A stretch of DNA of 64,000 nt from NCBI GenBank assembly GCA_017307275.1, contig JAFKFK010000021.1:48819-112818 (forward strand), read 5' to 3'. This document shows, in pieces, positions 36,957 through 45,121 of the stretch; within the stretch, counting starts at the first letter, position 1, and each line of letters opens with the position of its first letter. Position numbers and translations under genes: made by a program. Origin of the DNA: Alphaproteobacteria bacterium (GTDB lineage Bacteria > Pseudomonadota > Alphaproteobacteria > Reyranellales > Reyranellaceae). The notes under the pieces are model-generated. The model was not told the origin of the DNA, made no database searches, and saw only the letters and a program-made list of their open reading frames with translations.

Positions 36957-37435
36957 ACCGATCGACAGGAACATCCATGATCCAGCTTCTCACACGCCTG
37001 AACGCCGCGCTGCAGCATATCCCTCACGAGTTGCTGGCAATCGTGGCGCGCATTTCCATTGGCACGGTTTTCTTGCGCTCGGGGATGTTGAAGCTCGAGG
37101 GCTGGACCAACGGCACGACGCTCGCTCTGTTTCGCGAGGAATACCAGTTGCCCCTGTTATCGCCCGAGGTCGCAGCTTCGCTCGCTACGGCAGCGGAGCT
37201 TTCTTTGCCGCTGCTGCTCTTTCTCGGTCTGTTCACGCGCCCGGCAGCGCTCGCACTGCTCGGCATGACCCTTGTGATCCAGCTTTTCGTCTATCCCAAT
37301 GCCTTCGATACGCACGGCACCTGGGCAGTCGTGCTGCTTTATCTTGCCAAGTTCGGGCCTGGCGCGGTTGCCCTGGATTCGCTGCTCGCTCGATCGTGGA
37401 CAGCCAAGAAGGCAACGACATCGCCGACAGTGTGA
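36953..37435 (+). CDS. DoxX-family membrane protein of the bufferin-like operon
   Basis: 160 residues with four membrane helices. The DoxX start pattern LLAIVARISIGTVFLRSGMLKLEGW is present, followed by SLPLLLFLGLFTRPAALALLGMTLVIQLFVYP. I use the ATG overlapping the bufC stop; an ATG at 36977 with AGGAA upstream is nearly as good. DoxX proteins often accompany DUF692/DUF2063 pairs and may handle redox or export, but the function is not established. The 3' end overlaps the convergent acyl-carrier-protein gene by 97 bp. Confidence 0.85.
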   Translation: MNRSTGTSMIQLLTRLNAALQHIPHELLAIVARISIGTVFLRSGMLKLEGWTNGTTLALFREEYQLPLLSPEVAASLATAAELSLPLLLFLGLFTRPAALALLGMTLVIQLFVYPNAFDTHGTWAVVLLYLAKFGPGAVALDSLLARSWTAKKATTSPTV

Positions 37436-37620
37436 AACTTCTCCGCTGCCGCATCCGGGATTTCGACACCGAACTCGTCTTCCAGCGACATGATCGTCTC
37501 GACGACGTCGATGCTGGTGACGCCCAGCTCGTCCATCCGCGCGGCCTCGGTGATCTTGTCGGCATCGATCTGGAATTTCTCCGCCATGACGCGGCTGACC
37601 CGTTCCGACACAGTGTTCAT
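37339..37620 (-). CDS. Acyl carrier protein-like protein
   Basis: 93 residues. The phosphopantetheine site is MDELGVTSIDVVETIMSLEDEFGVEIPD, with Ser in TSID where most ACPs have DSLD. The first 79 residues make a complete ACP fold; the last 14 (SESRATAPGPNLAR-like) are an extension read antisense to doxX. The start at 37620 gives MNTVSERVSRVMAEKF, typical of ACPs. No fatty acid, polyketide or lipid A gene is nearby, so the pathway is unknown. Confidence 0.82.
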   Translation of the reverse strand: MNTVSERVSRVMAEKFQIDADKITEAARMDELGVTSIDVVETIMSLEDEFGVEIPDAAAEKFHTVGDVVAFLAVHDRASSESRATAPGPNLAR

Positions 37621-37952
37621 CGTCTTTCCTCCTGCCCGGTAGGGTAATGCTGTCACCCTGCCGGCTGATCCCTACTTGGTGCTGCGCAGTCCGCGCGGCA
37701 ACCTCAAACCCTCGAACGCCCGGAAAAGGCCTCTTCGCTCGCCCTTCACCAAAGCATTTACGCCCCACATCGGCTATTTTGCGTCTTAATCGCCGGCGCG
37801 CAACCACTACAGTCCGGCGTGGGGCAAGCAGCTCTCGCTCTCCGGACGACGTGACGAAAAGGCGCTGGTTCGCTGGAGCACTCGGGCGCACCATCTCGGT
37901 GCGCTGCAAATCTATCCTGATACTGGCGGCAGCGCGACCAGGCGCGACTGAC

Positions 37953-38540
37953 GTGGCCGACACAGTTTCCTCCTTGCTGCGCAATATTCGTGCCTGCACG
38001 ACCTGCGCGTCGGCCCTGGAGAACGGGCCGAATCCCGTCGTTCAGTTCGCCAAGAGCTCGCGCCTGATCATTGTCGGTCAGGCTCCCGGGGCGAAGGTCC
38101 ACGAAAGCGGCGTGCCGTGGCAGGATGCGAGCGGCGATCGGTTGCGGGATTGGACGGGGCTCAGCTTCGGCGAATTCTACGACCCGCAGAAAGTCGCACT
38201 TGTGCCCATGGGCTTTTGCTATCCGGGCAAGGGCAGGAACGGCGATCTCCCGCCACGCCCCGAATGCGCACCACAATGGCACGATCGCGTCTTTGATCTC
38301 CTTGTCGAGAAGCGGCTGGTCCTCTTGGTCGGCAGCTACGCCCAGTCGCGCTACCTTGCCGGAGCTGGAGCCAAAAAGAGCCTCACCGATGCGGTGAGGG
38401 ATTTCAGGTCGTACGCTCCGTCGTTCTTTCCGCTGCCGCATCCGTCATGGCGCAGCGGCATCTGGATGAAGCGCAATCCCTGGTTCGAGGCAGAGGTGTT
38501 GCCGCCGCTGCGCAAGGCCGTACGAGCGGCCTTGCGCTGA
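37953..38540 (+). CDS. Uracil-DNA glycosylase-family protein
   Basis: About 195 residues from a GTG (MADTVSSLLRNIRACTTCA); the frame is open further upstream but the upstream residues do not look protein-like. The CxxC in RACTTCA, the motif-A-like IIVGQAPGAKVHESGVPWQDASGDRLRDW and the PLPHPSW His motif place it in the UDG superfamily (COG1573). It differs from classical UDGs, so uracil excision activity is likely but not certain. Confidence 0.75.
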   Translation: MADTVSSLLRNIRACTTCASALENGPNPVVQFAKSSRLIIVGQAPGAKVHESGVPWQDASGDRLRDWTGLSFGEFYDPQKVALVPMGFCYPGKGRNGDLPPRPECAPQWHDRVFDLLVEKRLVLLVGSYAQSRYLAGAGAKKSLTDAVRDFRSYAPSFFPLPHPSWRSGIWMKRNPWFEAEVLPPLRKAVRAALR

Positions 38541-38551
38541 AGCAATCTGAC

Positions 38552-38971
38552 TTATGGCAGGATCGCGTCGGCCTCGATTTCGACCTTGGCATTGGGATCG
38601 ATCAACGCCGAGACCTGGACCAGCGTCATCGCCGGAAAATGCTTGCCGAGCGTTGCGCCCCAGGCCTCGCCGATGGCCCTGCCGGCAGCATTGAACTCCG
38701 CAATGTCCGTGACATAGGCACGCAACGCGACGAGATGCGATGGTTCGCCGCCTGCTGCCTTCAACACACTGACGACATTGCCAAGTGCCAGCCGCCACTG
38801 CGCGCCGGCGTCCGTCCCTTGCGGGATGTTCGCCTGTCCCGGCTCCTTGCCGATCTGTCCCGCGATGCGCACGCTTTTCGTCCCGGTCGCGACGACGGCA
38901 TGCGAGAAGCCGCGCGGCCGCGGCCAGCCCTCGGGGAGAATCGGTGTGTAGGCGATGTCGGACGTGCTCAT
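38552..38971 (-). CDS. RidA-family (YjgF/Rid) protein
   Basis: 139 residues. Rid-family features: GFSHAVVATGTKSVRIAGQIG, an internal helix QWRLALGNVVSVLKAAGGEPSHLVALRAYVTD, and TLVQVSALIDPNAKVEIEADAI at the C-terminus. The Arg that binds the carboxylate of 2-iminoacids in RidA (usually CRVQVA...) is not in the canonical place, so imine deaminase activity is uncertain. Confidence 0.85.
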   Translation of the reverse strand: MSTSDIAYTPILPEGWPRPRGFSHAVVATGTKSVRIAGQIGKEPGQANIPQGTDAGAQWRLALGNVVSVLKAAGGEPSHLVALRAYVTDIAEFNAAGRAIGEAWGATLGKHFPAMTLVQVSALIDPNAKVEIEADAILP

Positions 38972-39125
38972 GATCTCGCTTCCTCCAAGGGGGTATGCGC
39001 AGCCAGTTGATAGGGAAGCAGCTTATGGGTGATGAGTTCTCCGGGGCAAACCCTCGTGATTTCACACAAGGAACTTGACGTAGTTGCTTGAAAGAGGTGA
39101 TCTTCAACCAAGTGGGGGAGATCTA

Positions 39126-39809
39126 ATGAAAATTCTAGTCGTTGCAGCATCGTTAATGCTGATGGGCGCTTGCGCGCCAATGCAGCAGATCGAGAGGGTC
39201 CCTGAAGTAGACCCAAAGATGGCAGAGTCTTTCGCACAAACGAAGTCGTTCGTGTACGAGAGAGCCATCGTGCGCGGCGAGCGTGGTGAAGGGGTGGTAA
39301 CGGTACAGGGAGGCCTCGCATGCGTGCCGCATGCCCAAGGGCTCGCGCAATCGGAACAATATGCTGCAACAAATCAGGCTTTTGAGAATGCCTTTCAGGA
39401 GGAGTTTGCGCGAGCTGGCTACCGGATTGCGAAGACAGTAGGCAGCGGCGACCTCTTCACAGACAAGAAAGACATAGCTGCGGACTTCCGCATCGCCGGT
39501 GTCGTGACCAAGTTGAAGATGAATGTCTGCTTTCCCATGGCTGGGTTTGGCAACTTTACCACTGGCAAGGGCGAGGCAAGCCTGACGGTCGAGTGGCAAG
39601 TCTATTCGAATGCAACGAAGAGCGTGGTCTATACCAGCGTGCAAAAGGGCTATGCCATTATCAGCAGTAGTGTGGCTAACCCGGTCAATGAATTGTGGCG
39701 AGAAGCCTTTGCAAGGGCAGTAAGAGGGCTGCTGGCTGATGACCGCTTTGTCGCCATCGCGAATGGGGCGACTGTAACTCCCATCGTGAATGCGAAGCCC
39801 CAGAGCTAG
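39126..39809 (+). CDS. Putative lipoprotein of unknown function
   Basis: 227 residues with a lipobox (LMLMGAC) after a short signal sequence; a GGGGGAG ribosome site precedes the ATG at 39126. The mature part is soluble and mixed alpha/beta: LTVEWQVYSNATKSVVYTSVQKGYA, then a helix ELWREAFARAVRGLLADDRFVAIA. I do not recognise the family. Codon use and the preceding 150 bp are less GC-rich than the surroundings, which hints at transfer. Confidence 0.7.
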   Translation: MKILVVAASLMLMGACAPMQQIERVPEVDPKMAESFAQTKSFVYERAIVRGERGEGVVTVQGGLACVPHAQGLAQSEQYAATNQAFENAFQEEFARAGYRIAKTVGSGDLFTDKKDIAADFRIAGVVTKLKMNVCFPMAGFGNFTTGKGEASLTVEWQVYSNATKSVVYTSVQKGYAIISSSVANPVNELWREAFARAVRGLLADDRFVAIANGATVTPIVNAKPQS

Positions 39810-39859
39810 GCGGTCGAAAGAAGACCTTGATCGGATTGCCGCCTGCGACGGGTCGGCGA

Positions 39860-40837
39860 TCATTTGAACCCGCATGTTTCGGCACTCGTGCGTACGACAC
39901 GCCATGTCGTGCCGTCGCTCCAGCAGCCGTCGCGCCACGCGCCTGTGAGGCTCTTGCCGTCCGCTTCTTTCAACGTGCCCATGCCCTCGGGCTTGCTGCG
40001 ATAGAAGTCGCCTTCGTAGATCGCGCCGTTCGGCAGCCTTAGCGTGCCATGGCCATGTTCCTCGCCGTCGCGGAAGTCGCCCTCGTAACGCTCGCCGTTG
40101 GAGTAAGTCGCCACGCCCTTTCGGTTCAGTTTGAGATCGTTGAACCAACCCTCGAAGCGCGTGCCGTCGGGGCGGACGAGCACGCCGCGTCCGAACGGGA
40201 ACTGGCCCTGGTAGCGGCTGCCATCGCCGAGCGTGGCGACGGTGAGCGCGATGAGTTCGCCCTTGCGATAGACTCCGTCGATGCGCAACTGGCCATTGTT
40301 GTAAGTCGCGACGCCGGGGCCCTCGTAGTCGCCGTCCTTGAACATGCCCTCGTAGCGATCGCCGTTGGCGTAGGTCGCGATGCCGCGTCCGTTATGGTCA
40401 CCGTTCTTCATCTCGCCGGTGTAGATGTCGCCGTTGGCGTAGCGCCAGGTTCCCTGGCCTTCGGCCTGGCCATTGCGGAATGTTCCTTCGTAGCGATCGC
40501 CGTTGGCGGCGATCCATGTCCCGTGTCCCTCCGGCCGGCCGTTCTTCACGTCGCCTTCGTAGCGGTCGGTCGGCTGGCCGTCCTTGAACCATTGCAACAC
40601 CCCCGATCCCTGTGCCGTACCGCCCGGGCACGCACCTTCCCAGCGGATCTCTTCCTTGCCTTCGGGAGCGGGATTCCAGACACGGCAGCGTGTCGCGGTA
40701 TCGGCGATCCAGGCGCCCTGTGGCGGTGGGGCTTGCTGCTGCTGCGCGGGCGACGGCAGTTCTTGCGTCTGGACCTGCGCCGCGGCGGCCGAGCCGAGCA
40801 GAACGATCGCAATTCCCAGGCAGGTCGACAGGCGCAT
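39860..40837 (-). CDS. Exported MORN-repeat protein
   Basis: 325 residues. A signal peptide (ending AAAQVQ) is followed by about nine or ten MORN repeats of roughly 23 residues, e.g. GDRYEGTFRNGQAEGQGTW, GDIYTGEMKNGDHNGRGIA and GERYEGDFRDGEEHGHGT. MORN repeats form an elongated beta sheet that binds proteins or membranes. Most described MORN proteins are cytosolic, so the export signal is of interest. Function unknown. Confidence 0.85.
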   Translation of the reverse strand: MRLSTCLGIAIVLLGSAAAAQVQTQELPSPAQQQQAPPPQGAWIADTATRCRVWNPAPEGKEEIRWEGACPGGTAQGSGVLQWFKDGQPTDRYEGDVKNGRPEGHGTWIAANGDRYEGTFRNGQAEGQGTWRYANGDIYTGEMKNGDHNGRGIATYANGDRYEGMFKDGDYEGPGVATYNNGQLRIDGVYRKGELIALTVATLGDGSRYQGQFPFGRGVLVRPDGTRFEGWFNDLKLNRKGVATYSNGERYEGDFRDGEEHGHGTLRLPNGAIYEGDFYRSKPEGMGTLKEADGKSLTGAWRDGCWSDGTTWRVVRTSAETCGFK

Positions 40838-40900
40838 GCCGGATGATTGGCGGTCGGCTGCGGCGATTCAAGTATGCGAGTCGAGCTTACCCAGTCGGGC

Positions 40901-41389
40901 CTACTTCGCGCGCTGCGTCAGCTCCCGCGCCTTGACCAACCGGTCGAGGTAGCCATCCTCACGGCCGCGCTCGGCTTCGGCGCGGGCTGCTACAAGCAAT
41001 GCCAGCAACGTCGTCCGGTCCGAGGCGACCTCCTTGTCGTCGCCCTTGGTGCTGGAAGGTGCGCCCTGCCGGGGCGGCGTCACATCGGGCATCGTCGGCA
41101 TGCGATTGTCTGCGCTCGGCGGCGGTGCGATCACCGACCGATCCTCGGTCTGTGGCGGCGCGATGACGCCACCCGAGCGGCCGAGTTCCTGTGAGTTCGT
41201 GCCGGGGCTCCGGTTCGGCGTGCTGCGGTCTGGCGTGGCGATGGGAGGAGCAGTCGCAACGCCGTGGCGCTCGGCCATCTGGCGTACCTGGTCGAGGCAG
41301 CTTTCTGCCGCCGCCGCATCGGGCCACAACACGAGCAGGGCAAGGCTCGCGAGGAGAAGGCGGGCGGTCGTGGAAGAAGGGGCGCGCAT
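40901..41389 (-). CDS. Hypothetical exported protein with Pro/Thr-rich linker
   Basis: 162 residues from the ATG at 41389, with a signal peptide (TARLLLASLALLVLWPDAAAAE). The mature protein has one Cys-containing helix (SCLDQVRQMAERHG), a long Pro/Ser/Thr-rich disordered middle and a C-terminal helix (TTLLALLVAARAEAERGREDGYLDRLVKARELTQ). The ribosome site is weak. Not recognised; it follows the MORN gene's divergent-free flank on the same strand. Confidence 0.6.
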   Translation of the reverse strand: MRAPSSTTARLLLASLALLVLWPDAAAAESCLDQVRQMAERHGVATAPPIATPDRSTPNRSPGTNSQELGRSGGVIAPPQTEDRSVIAPPPSADNRMPTMPDVTPPRQGAPSSTKGDDKEVASDRTTLLALLVAARAEAERGREDGYLDRLVKARELTQRAK

Positions 41390-41429
41390 GTCGAAGCAAC
41401 GACAGGCGCGCGCAACCGGTTGCGCTATG

Positions 41430-42293
41430 TCAGAAGCCGTACAGTCGCGCCGGATTGTCGACCAGAATTTTGCGGCGCGTTGCCTCGTCCGGCACGCAGC
41501 GGAAGAACAGCCGCAGCAGATCGTCCTCCTGTGGCACGTCCGCCGGGGTATGACCGACATGAGGCCAGTCGCTGCCCCAGACCAGCCGGTCGGGATTGGC
41601 AGCCACCAGGGCCTGCATGAAGGCCGCCGTGTCGTCGAACGACGCGCCCTTGCTCGAACCTTGGCGCGTGTTGCGGTCGGCGCCCGAGAGCTTGCACCAG
41701 TAGCGTCCCGTCTTCAGCTTTTCGCAGAAGTCGCGGAACCCGGGATAGTCGACACCCTTGTCGGCCATCGTGCGCCCCATATGGTCGATCACGAAATCGA
41801 AGGGCAGCTTCTCCAGATCGGGAGCGAGCGCTTGCAGGTCGCCGGTCTCGATCCAGAGCTGCACATGCCAGCCGCGCTCCGCCAGCCGCGGGGCGAGCGG
41901 CTGTAGATCGTCCAGGCTCATCCCGCCCGACGATACGGCCTTGCCGTCCTGCCGCAGGAGATTGATCCGCACGCCGCGAAATCCGGCATCGGTAAGCTCG
42001 TCGAGCCGCCGGTCGGTCACATCGGGCTTCAGCAGCGCCACGCCACGCAGCCGATCCGGATGGCGCTTCAAGGCATCGAGCGTCACGTCGTTGTCGGCAC
42101 CGGCTGCCAGGGCATGAACGATGACGCCCTTGGCAATGCCCATCGTGTCCCATAGCGCCAGCAGCGTTTCGACAGGCGTCTCCCGCGCCGGCGCGAACTT
42201 GCCTTCGCGTACCGGTGGAAAGCGGTCGAACGGACCATAGACGTGGACGTGGCAATCGCAGGCGCCCTCGGGAAGGGTCAATCCGGTTTCCAT
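41430..42293 (-). CDS. Amidohydrolase of the LigI-like (2-pyrone-4,6-dicarboxylate lactonase) family
   Basis: 287 residues. Metal or active-site features: GACDCHVHVYGPFDRFPP near residue 10, FDFVIDHMGRT, and LVWGSDWPHVGHTP near residue 235. This is the amidohydrolase_2 fold of lactonases such as LigI. The substrate is probably a lactone or dicarboxylate from aromatic breakdown, but no aromatic pathway genes are adjacent. Confidence 0.88.
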   Translation of the reverse strand: METGLTLPEGACDCHVHVYGPFDRFPPVREGKFAPARETPVETLLALWDTMGIAKGVIVHALAAGADNDVTLDALKRHPDRLRGVALLKPDVTDRRLDELTDAGFRGVRINLLRQDGKAVSSGGMSLDDLQPLAPRLAERGWHVQLWIETGDLQALAPDLEKLPFDFVIDHMGRTMADKGVDYPGFRDFCEKLKTGRYWCKLSGADRNTRQGSSKGASFDDTAAFMQALVAANPDRLVWGSDWPHVGHTPADVPQEDDLLRLFFRCVPDEATRRKILVDNPARLYGF

Positions 42294-42492
42294 GACGCAT
42301 CACTCCAAGACAAACGTTCCTGCTCGCGGGGGAGCGGGGCGGTCGAGGATAGGGGATGGCCGTTCAAGCGTCCTCTCCTGTCCCTGCCGCGCGCATCGCC
42401 AGGCGATGCGATCATTCACGGACAGCGTGAGTCTTGCGGCGAGTTCGAGTTAGCTGATGAAGCGGTATTTTCATCCGAAGGAAGAGACACCC

Positions 42493-43239
42493 ATGAAGAT
42501 CGATTTGACGGGCAAGAAGGCCATCGTCTGCGGTGGCAGCCGAGGCATCGGCCGGGCGATTGCGCTCGGCTTCGCGGCCTGCGGTGGCGACGTTTCCATC
42601 TGTGCCCGCGATCCCAAGGCGCTCGACGAGACCCGCGCGGAGATCGCCAAGCACGGCCGCAAGGCCCATGCCGCGAGCGCCGACCTTTCCAATGGCGATG
42701 CGGTGCGCGGCTATGTGCGCGACGCCGTTGCCGCGCTCGGTGGCGTCGATTTCCTCGTCAACAACGCGTCGGCTTTCGGGTCGTCGGACGACGACAAGAG
42801 TTGGACGAGCAATCTCGCCGTCGACATGCTGTCGATCGTCCATGCGACGCAGGAAGCGCTGCCGTCTCTCAAGAAGGCACAGGGCAGCGTGTTGAACATC
42901 TCGTCCATCGCCGCGCTGCATCCGGCGGGGCGCCAGCCGCCCTACGGTGCCATCAAGGCGGCGGTCATCCATTACACCGTCACCCAGGCCGCGATGTATG
43001 CCGCCGACCGCATCCGCGTGAACTGCATCGCGCCCGGCTCGATCGACTTTCCGGGTGGTGTGTGGGATCGCCGCAAGACGGACAATCCGAAACTCTACAA
43101 CGGCACCCTGGCCTCGATTCCCTTCGGCCGCTTCGGCACGCCGGAGGAGGTGGCGAACGTCGCGCTGTTCCTCGCCTCGCCACACGCCTCGTGGGTGACG
43201 GGCCAGACGATTGCCGTTGCGGGTGGGCAGGGCCTCTAG
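42493..43239 (+). CDS. SDR-family oxidoreductase
   Basis: 248 residues from the ATG at 42493, which has AAGGAAGA upstream. Cofactor motif CGGSRGIGRAIALGFA, DFLVNNAS, catalytic Ser in NISSIAALHP and YxxxK in PPYGAIKAAV, C-terminal VTGQTIAVAGG. The arrangement fits an NAD(P)-dependent 3-oxoacyl-ACP reductase-like or sugar/secondary alcohol dehydrogenase. It diverges from the LigI-like hydrolase gene across 199 bp. Confidence 0.87.
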   Translation: MKIDLTGKKAIVCGGSRGIGRAIALGFAACGGDVSICARDPKALDETRAEIAKHGRKAHAASADLSNGDAVRGYVRDAVAALGGVDFLVNNASAFGSSDDDKSWTSNLAVDMLSIVHATQEALPSLKKAQGSVLNISSIAALHPAGRQPPYGAIKAAVIHYTVTQAAMYAADRIRVNCIAPGSIDFPGGVWDRRKTDNPKLYNGTLASIPFGRFGTPEEVANVALFLASPHASWVTGQTIAVAGGQGL

Positions 43240-43251
43240 AAGGCGATCGTC

Positions 43252-43641
43252 CTAAGGAAAGTCCTCGGGCCTGAGTTCGATCGCCTGTCCGTGTGGCGTG
43301 CGATCGGCGGCATGGTCCCAGGCATGGACGTACCGGCCGAGCGTGTCTGAAGACGCAATACCCTTGAGCGCAACCACACGCTCGAGGGTCGCGAGCCAGT
43401 GCCGATAATAAGTGCTGCCGTCGTCCGGATCGCCTTCCGCCCGCGCGTTCCGGATCTCTTCGCCCAGTAGCGTCGCCCAATCGGTCCAGGTGAAGACGCC
43501 ACGCTGATGCAGGGCGAGCGCCATCGCGAAGGCCTGGGCCTGCCACGGCTCCTCGAACACGGGTGCCTCGCCTTCGCAAGGGATTCCCGGAACGACATCC
43601 AAGGCCGCGCGGACGGCGCCGGCCTCTGCGTTGTCTGTCAC
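43252..43641 (-). CDS. Nitrile hydratase accessory protein (P14K-like cobalt chaperone)
   Basis: 129 residues from a GTG that overlaps the beta-subunit stop. It resembles the N-terminal part of the beta subunit: VFEEPWQAQAFAMALALHQRGVFTWTDWATLLGEEIRNARAEGDPDDGSTYYRHWLATLERVVALKG. Accessory proteins of this type load cobalt into the alpha subunit by subunit swapping. It is the third gene of the nthA-nthB-accessory operon. Confidence 0.85.
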   Translation of the reverse strand: MTDNAEAGAVRAALDVVPGIPCEGEAPVFEEPWQAQAFAMALALHQRGVFTWTDWATLLGEEIRNARAEGDPDDGSTYYRHWLATLERVVALKGIASSDTLGRYVHAWDHAADRTPHGQAIELRPEDFP

Positions 43642-44297
43642 GCTGCCTCCAGATAGGGCTCGAAGGCCTCGATCGAGGTACGCACCGTCGGATCGGCGTC
43701 CGGTCCCCAGAGTTCCGTTGCCTCGAACGTCACCGTGTAGAGCCATTCCGCCCGTTCCACGCCCTCGGCGACGGTGGCGTCGGGGAAGACATGGCAGCCC
43801 TGGATACGTTCGATGGTGCCCGTGTGGCCGCGTGCGAAGCGCGGCAAGCGCGTGTGCGAGACCGGATGGATGTTCTTCGCCCGCACGCGGGCGCCCACCT
43901 CGAAGCGCGCTGCCGCCGTTGCCGGACGGCTGTAGCTTCGGCGCACCAGCAGCCCGTCGGCTTCGGCCGGCGTGGCGCTCTTCTTCTTGAGTGGCCGTCC
44001 CGGTCCCGACGCATGGCCCGACGAGAGCTCGGCCTCCGTGATCAAGCCCCTGGCGAGGCAGAGCCGCTCCAGCCGCAGCATCCACTTCTTGTAGTAGGAA
44101 GAGGAGAGATAGACCGCGGGTGGCAAGGTCTCGATCCAGTAGCGGCCGACATCGATGTTCCATTCGCCGGTCGCACCCATGATGCGGTTCAGCGCCAGCA
44201 CGCGGCCTTCCCAGGGATCATGAAACGGCGGCTCGGTGGGTGGGGCATCGACCTTGCCGAAGCCGTCCATGCCGCCCAGATCGTGGATGCCGTTCAT
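43638..44297 (-). CDS. nthB: Nitrile hydratase beta subunit
   Basis: 219 residues starting [16 protein letters not shown], the family hallmark. The conserved [24 protein letters not shown] and [11 protein letters not shown] follow, then an SH3-like C-terminal half ([34 protein letters not shown]). It pairs with the alpha subunit to hydrate nitriles to amides. It overlaps the alpha-subunit gene by 4 bp. Confidence 0.92.
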   Translation of the reverse strand: MNGIHDLGGMDGFGKVDAPPTEPPFHDPWEGRVLALNRIMGATGEWNIDVGRYWIETLPPAVYLSSSYYKKWMLRLERLCLARGLITEAELSSGHASGPGRPLKKKSATPAEADGLLVRRSYSRPATAAARFEVGARVRAKNIHPVSHTRLPRFARGHTGTIERIQGCHVFPDATVAEGVERAEWLYTVTFEATELWGPDADPTVRTSIEAFEPYLEAA

Positions 44298-44962
44298 GCG
44301 GCCACCTCGCTCGCTGTCTTGGCCAGGCCGGTGCCGATCATCGAATCACGCGTGACGAGCGAGGCGAGGCGCTCCTCGCTCCAGCCCTCGGTGCCTTCGG
44401 GTCGCATCGGCAACACGATGAAGCGCGTCTCCGCTGTCGAATCCCAGACGCGGATCGTCTTGTCGGCGGGCAGTGTCACGCCGAAGTCGGCGAGCACGGT
44501 GCGCGGCTCCTTTACGGTGCGGGCGCGATAGGGCGTCGACTTGTACCAGGCCGGCGGCAGCCCCAGGACGTCCCATGGGTAACAGGAGCAGAGCGTGCAG
44601 ACGATCATGTTGTGGGTCGACGCCGTGTTCTCCACCGCGATCAAGTGGTCGCCGACTTTCTGCTCCAGGCCCAGCGTCTCGATGGCCTGGCTCGCGTCGG
44701 CAAGCAGCGCCTTCTTGAAGGTCGGGTCTGCCCAGGCGCGTGCCACGACCCGTGCGCCGATATGCGGTCCGATCCGCGTCTCGTAGGCTTCGATGATCCG
44801 GTCGAGCGCTGCGGGGTCGACATATCCCTTTTCGGTCAGAACCGTCTCCAGCGCACGCACGCGCAATTGCATCTCGGACAACTCCGAGCCGTGCCCCTGA
44901 TGGTCATGACCATGATGATCATGGTGGTGATCGTGGTCGTGTGAGTCGTGTTTGTCTGACAT
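44294..44962 (-). CDS. nthA: Cobalt-type nitrile hydratase alpha subunit with His-rich N-terminus
   Basis: 222 residues from the ATG at 44962 (an ATG at 44974 is also in frame). The metal site is [10 protein letters not shown] with Cys122, Cys125 and Cys127; Thr between the first two Cys marks the cobalt type. Eleven His lie within the first 24 residues, alternating with Asp. It catalyses nitrile to amide hydration. The operon is nthA-nthB-accessory; no amidase gene is nearby to use the amide. Confidence 0.92.
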   Translation of the reverse strand: MSDKHDSHDHDHHHDHHGHDHQGHGSELSEMQLRVRALETVLTEKGYVDPAALDRIIEAYETRIGPHIGARVVARAWADPTFKKALLADASQAIETLGLEQKVGDHLIAVENTASTHNMIVCTLCSCYPWDVLGLPPAWYKSTPYRARTVKEPRTVLADFGVTLPADKTIRVWDSTAETRFIVLPMRPEGTEGWSEERLASLVTRDSMIGTGLAKTASEVAA

Positions 44963-45121
44963 GGCCGCCATCATGGTGGTTCTTCGGGTGCAATTGTACT
45001 GCGTCGCAAGCGAGGCGGAACCACCAAAGGAAGCCGGGACCGCGCATGCGGGCTCTGCAAATCACTGGCTTGTGATGGTGCACGAGTCATCCGTCGAGGC
45101 GGATGCTACAGTATCGACGTC

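Noticed and set aside
37647..37952. Upstream extension of the uracil-DNA glycosylase-family protein
   Set aside because: The extra residues are Arg/Ser-rich and low in family resemblance; the recognisable protein begins at the GTG at 37953.
39950..40620. Regularly repeated short DNA motifs that could suggest a repeat array
   Set aside because: The period is about 69 bp and matches the 23-residue MORN repeats of the encoded protein; there are no identical direct repeats with unique spacers as in CRISPR.
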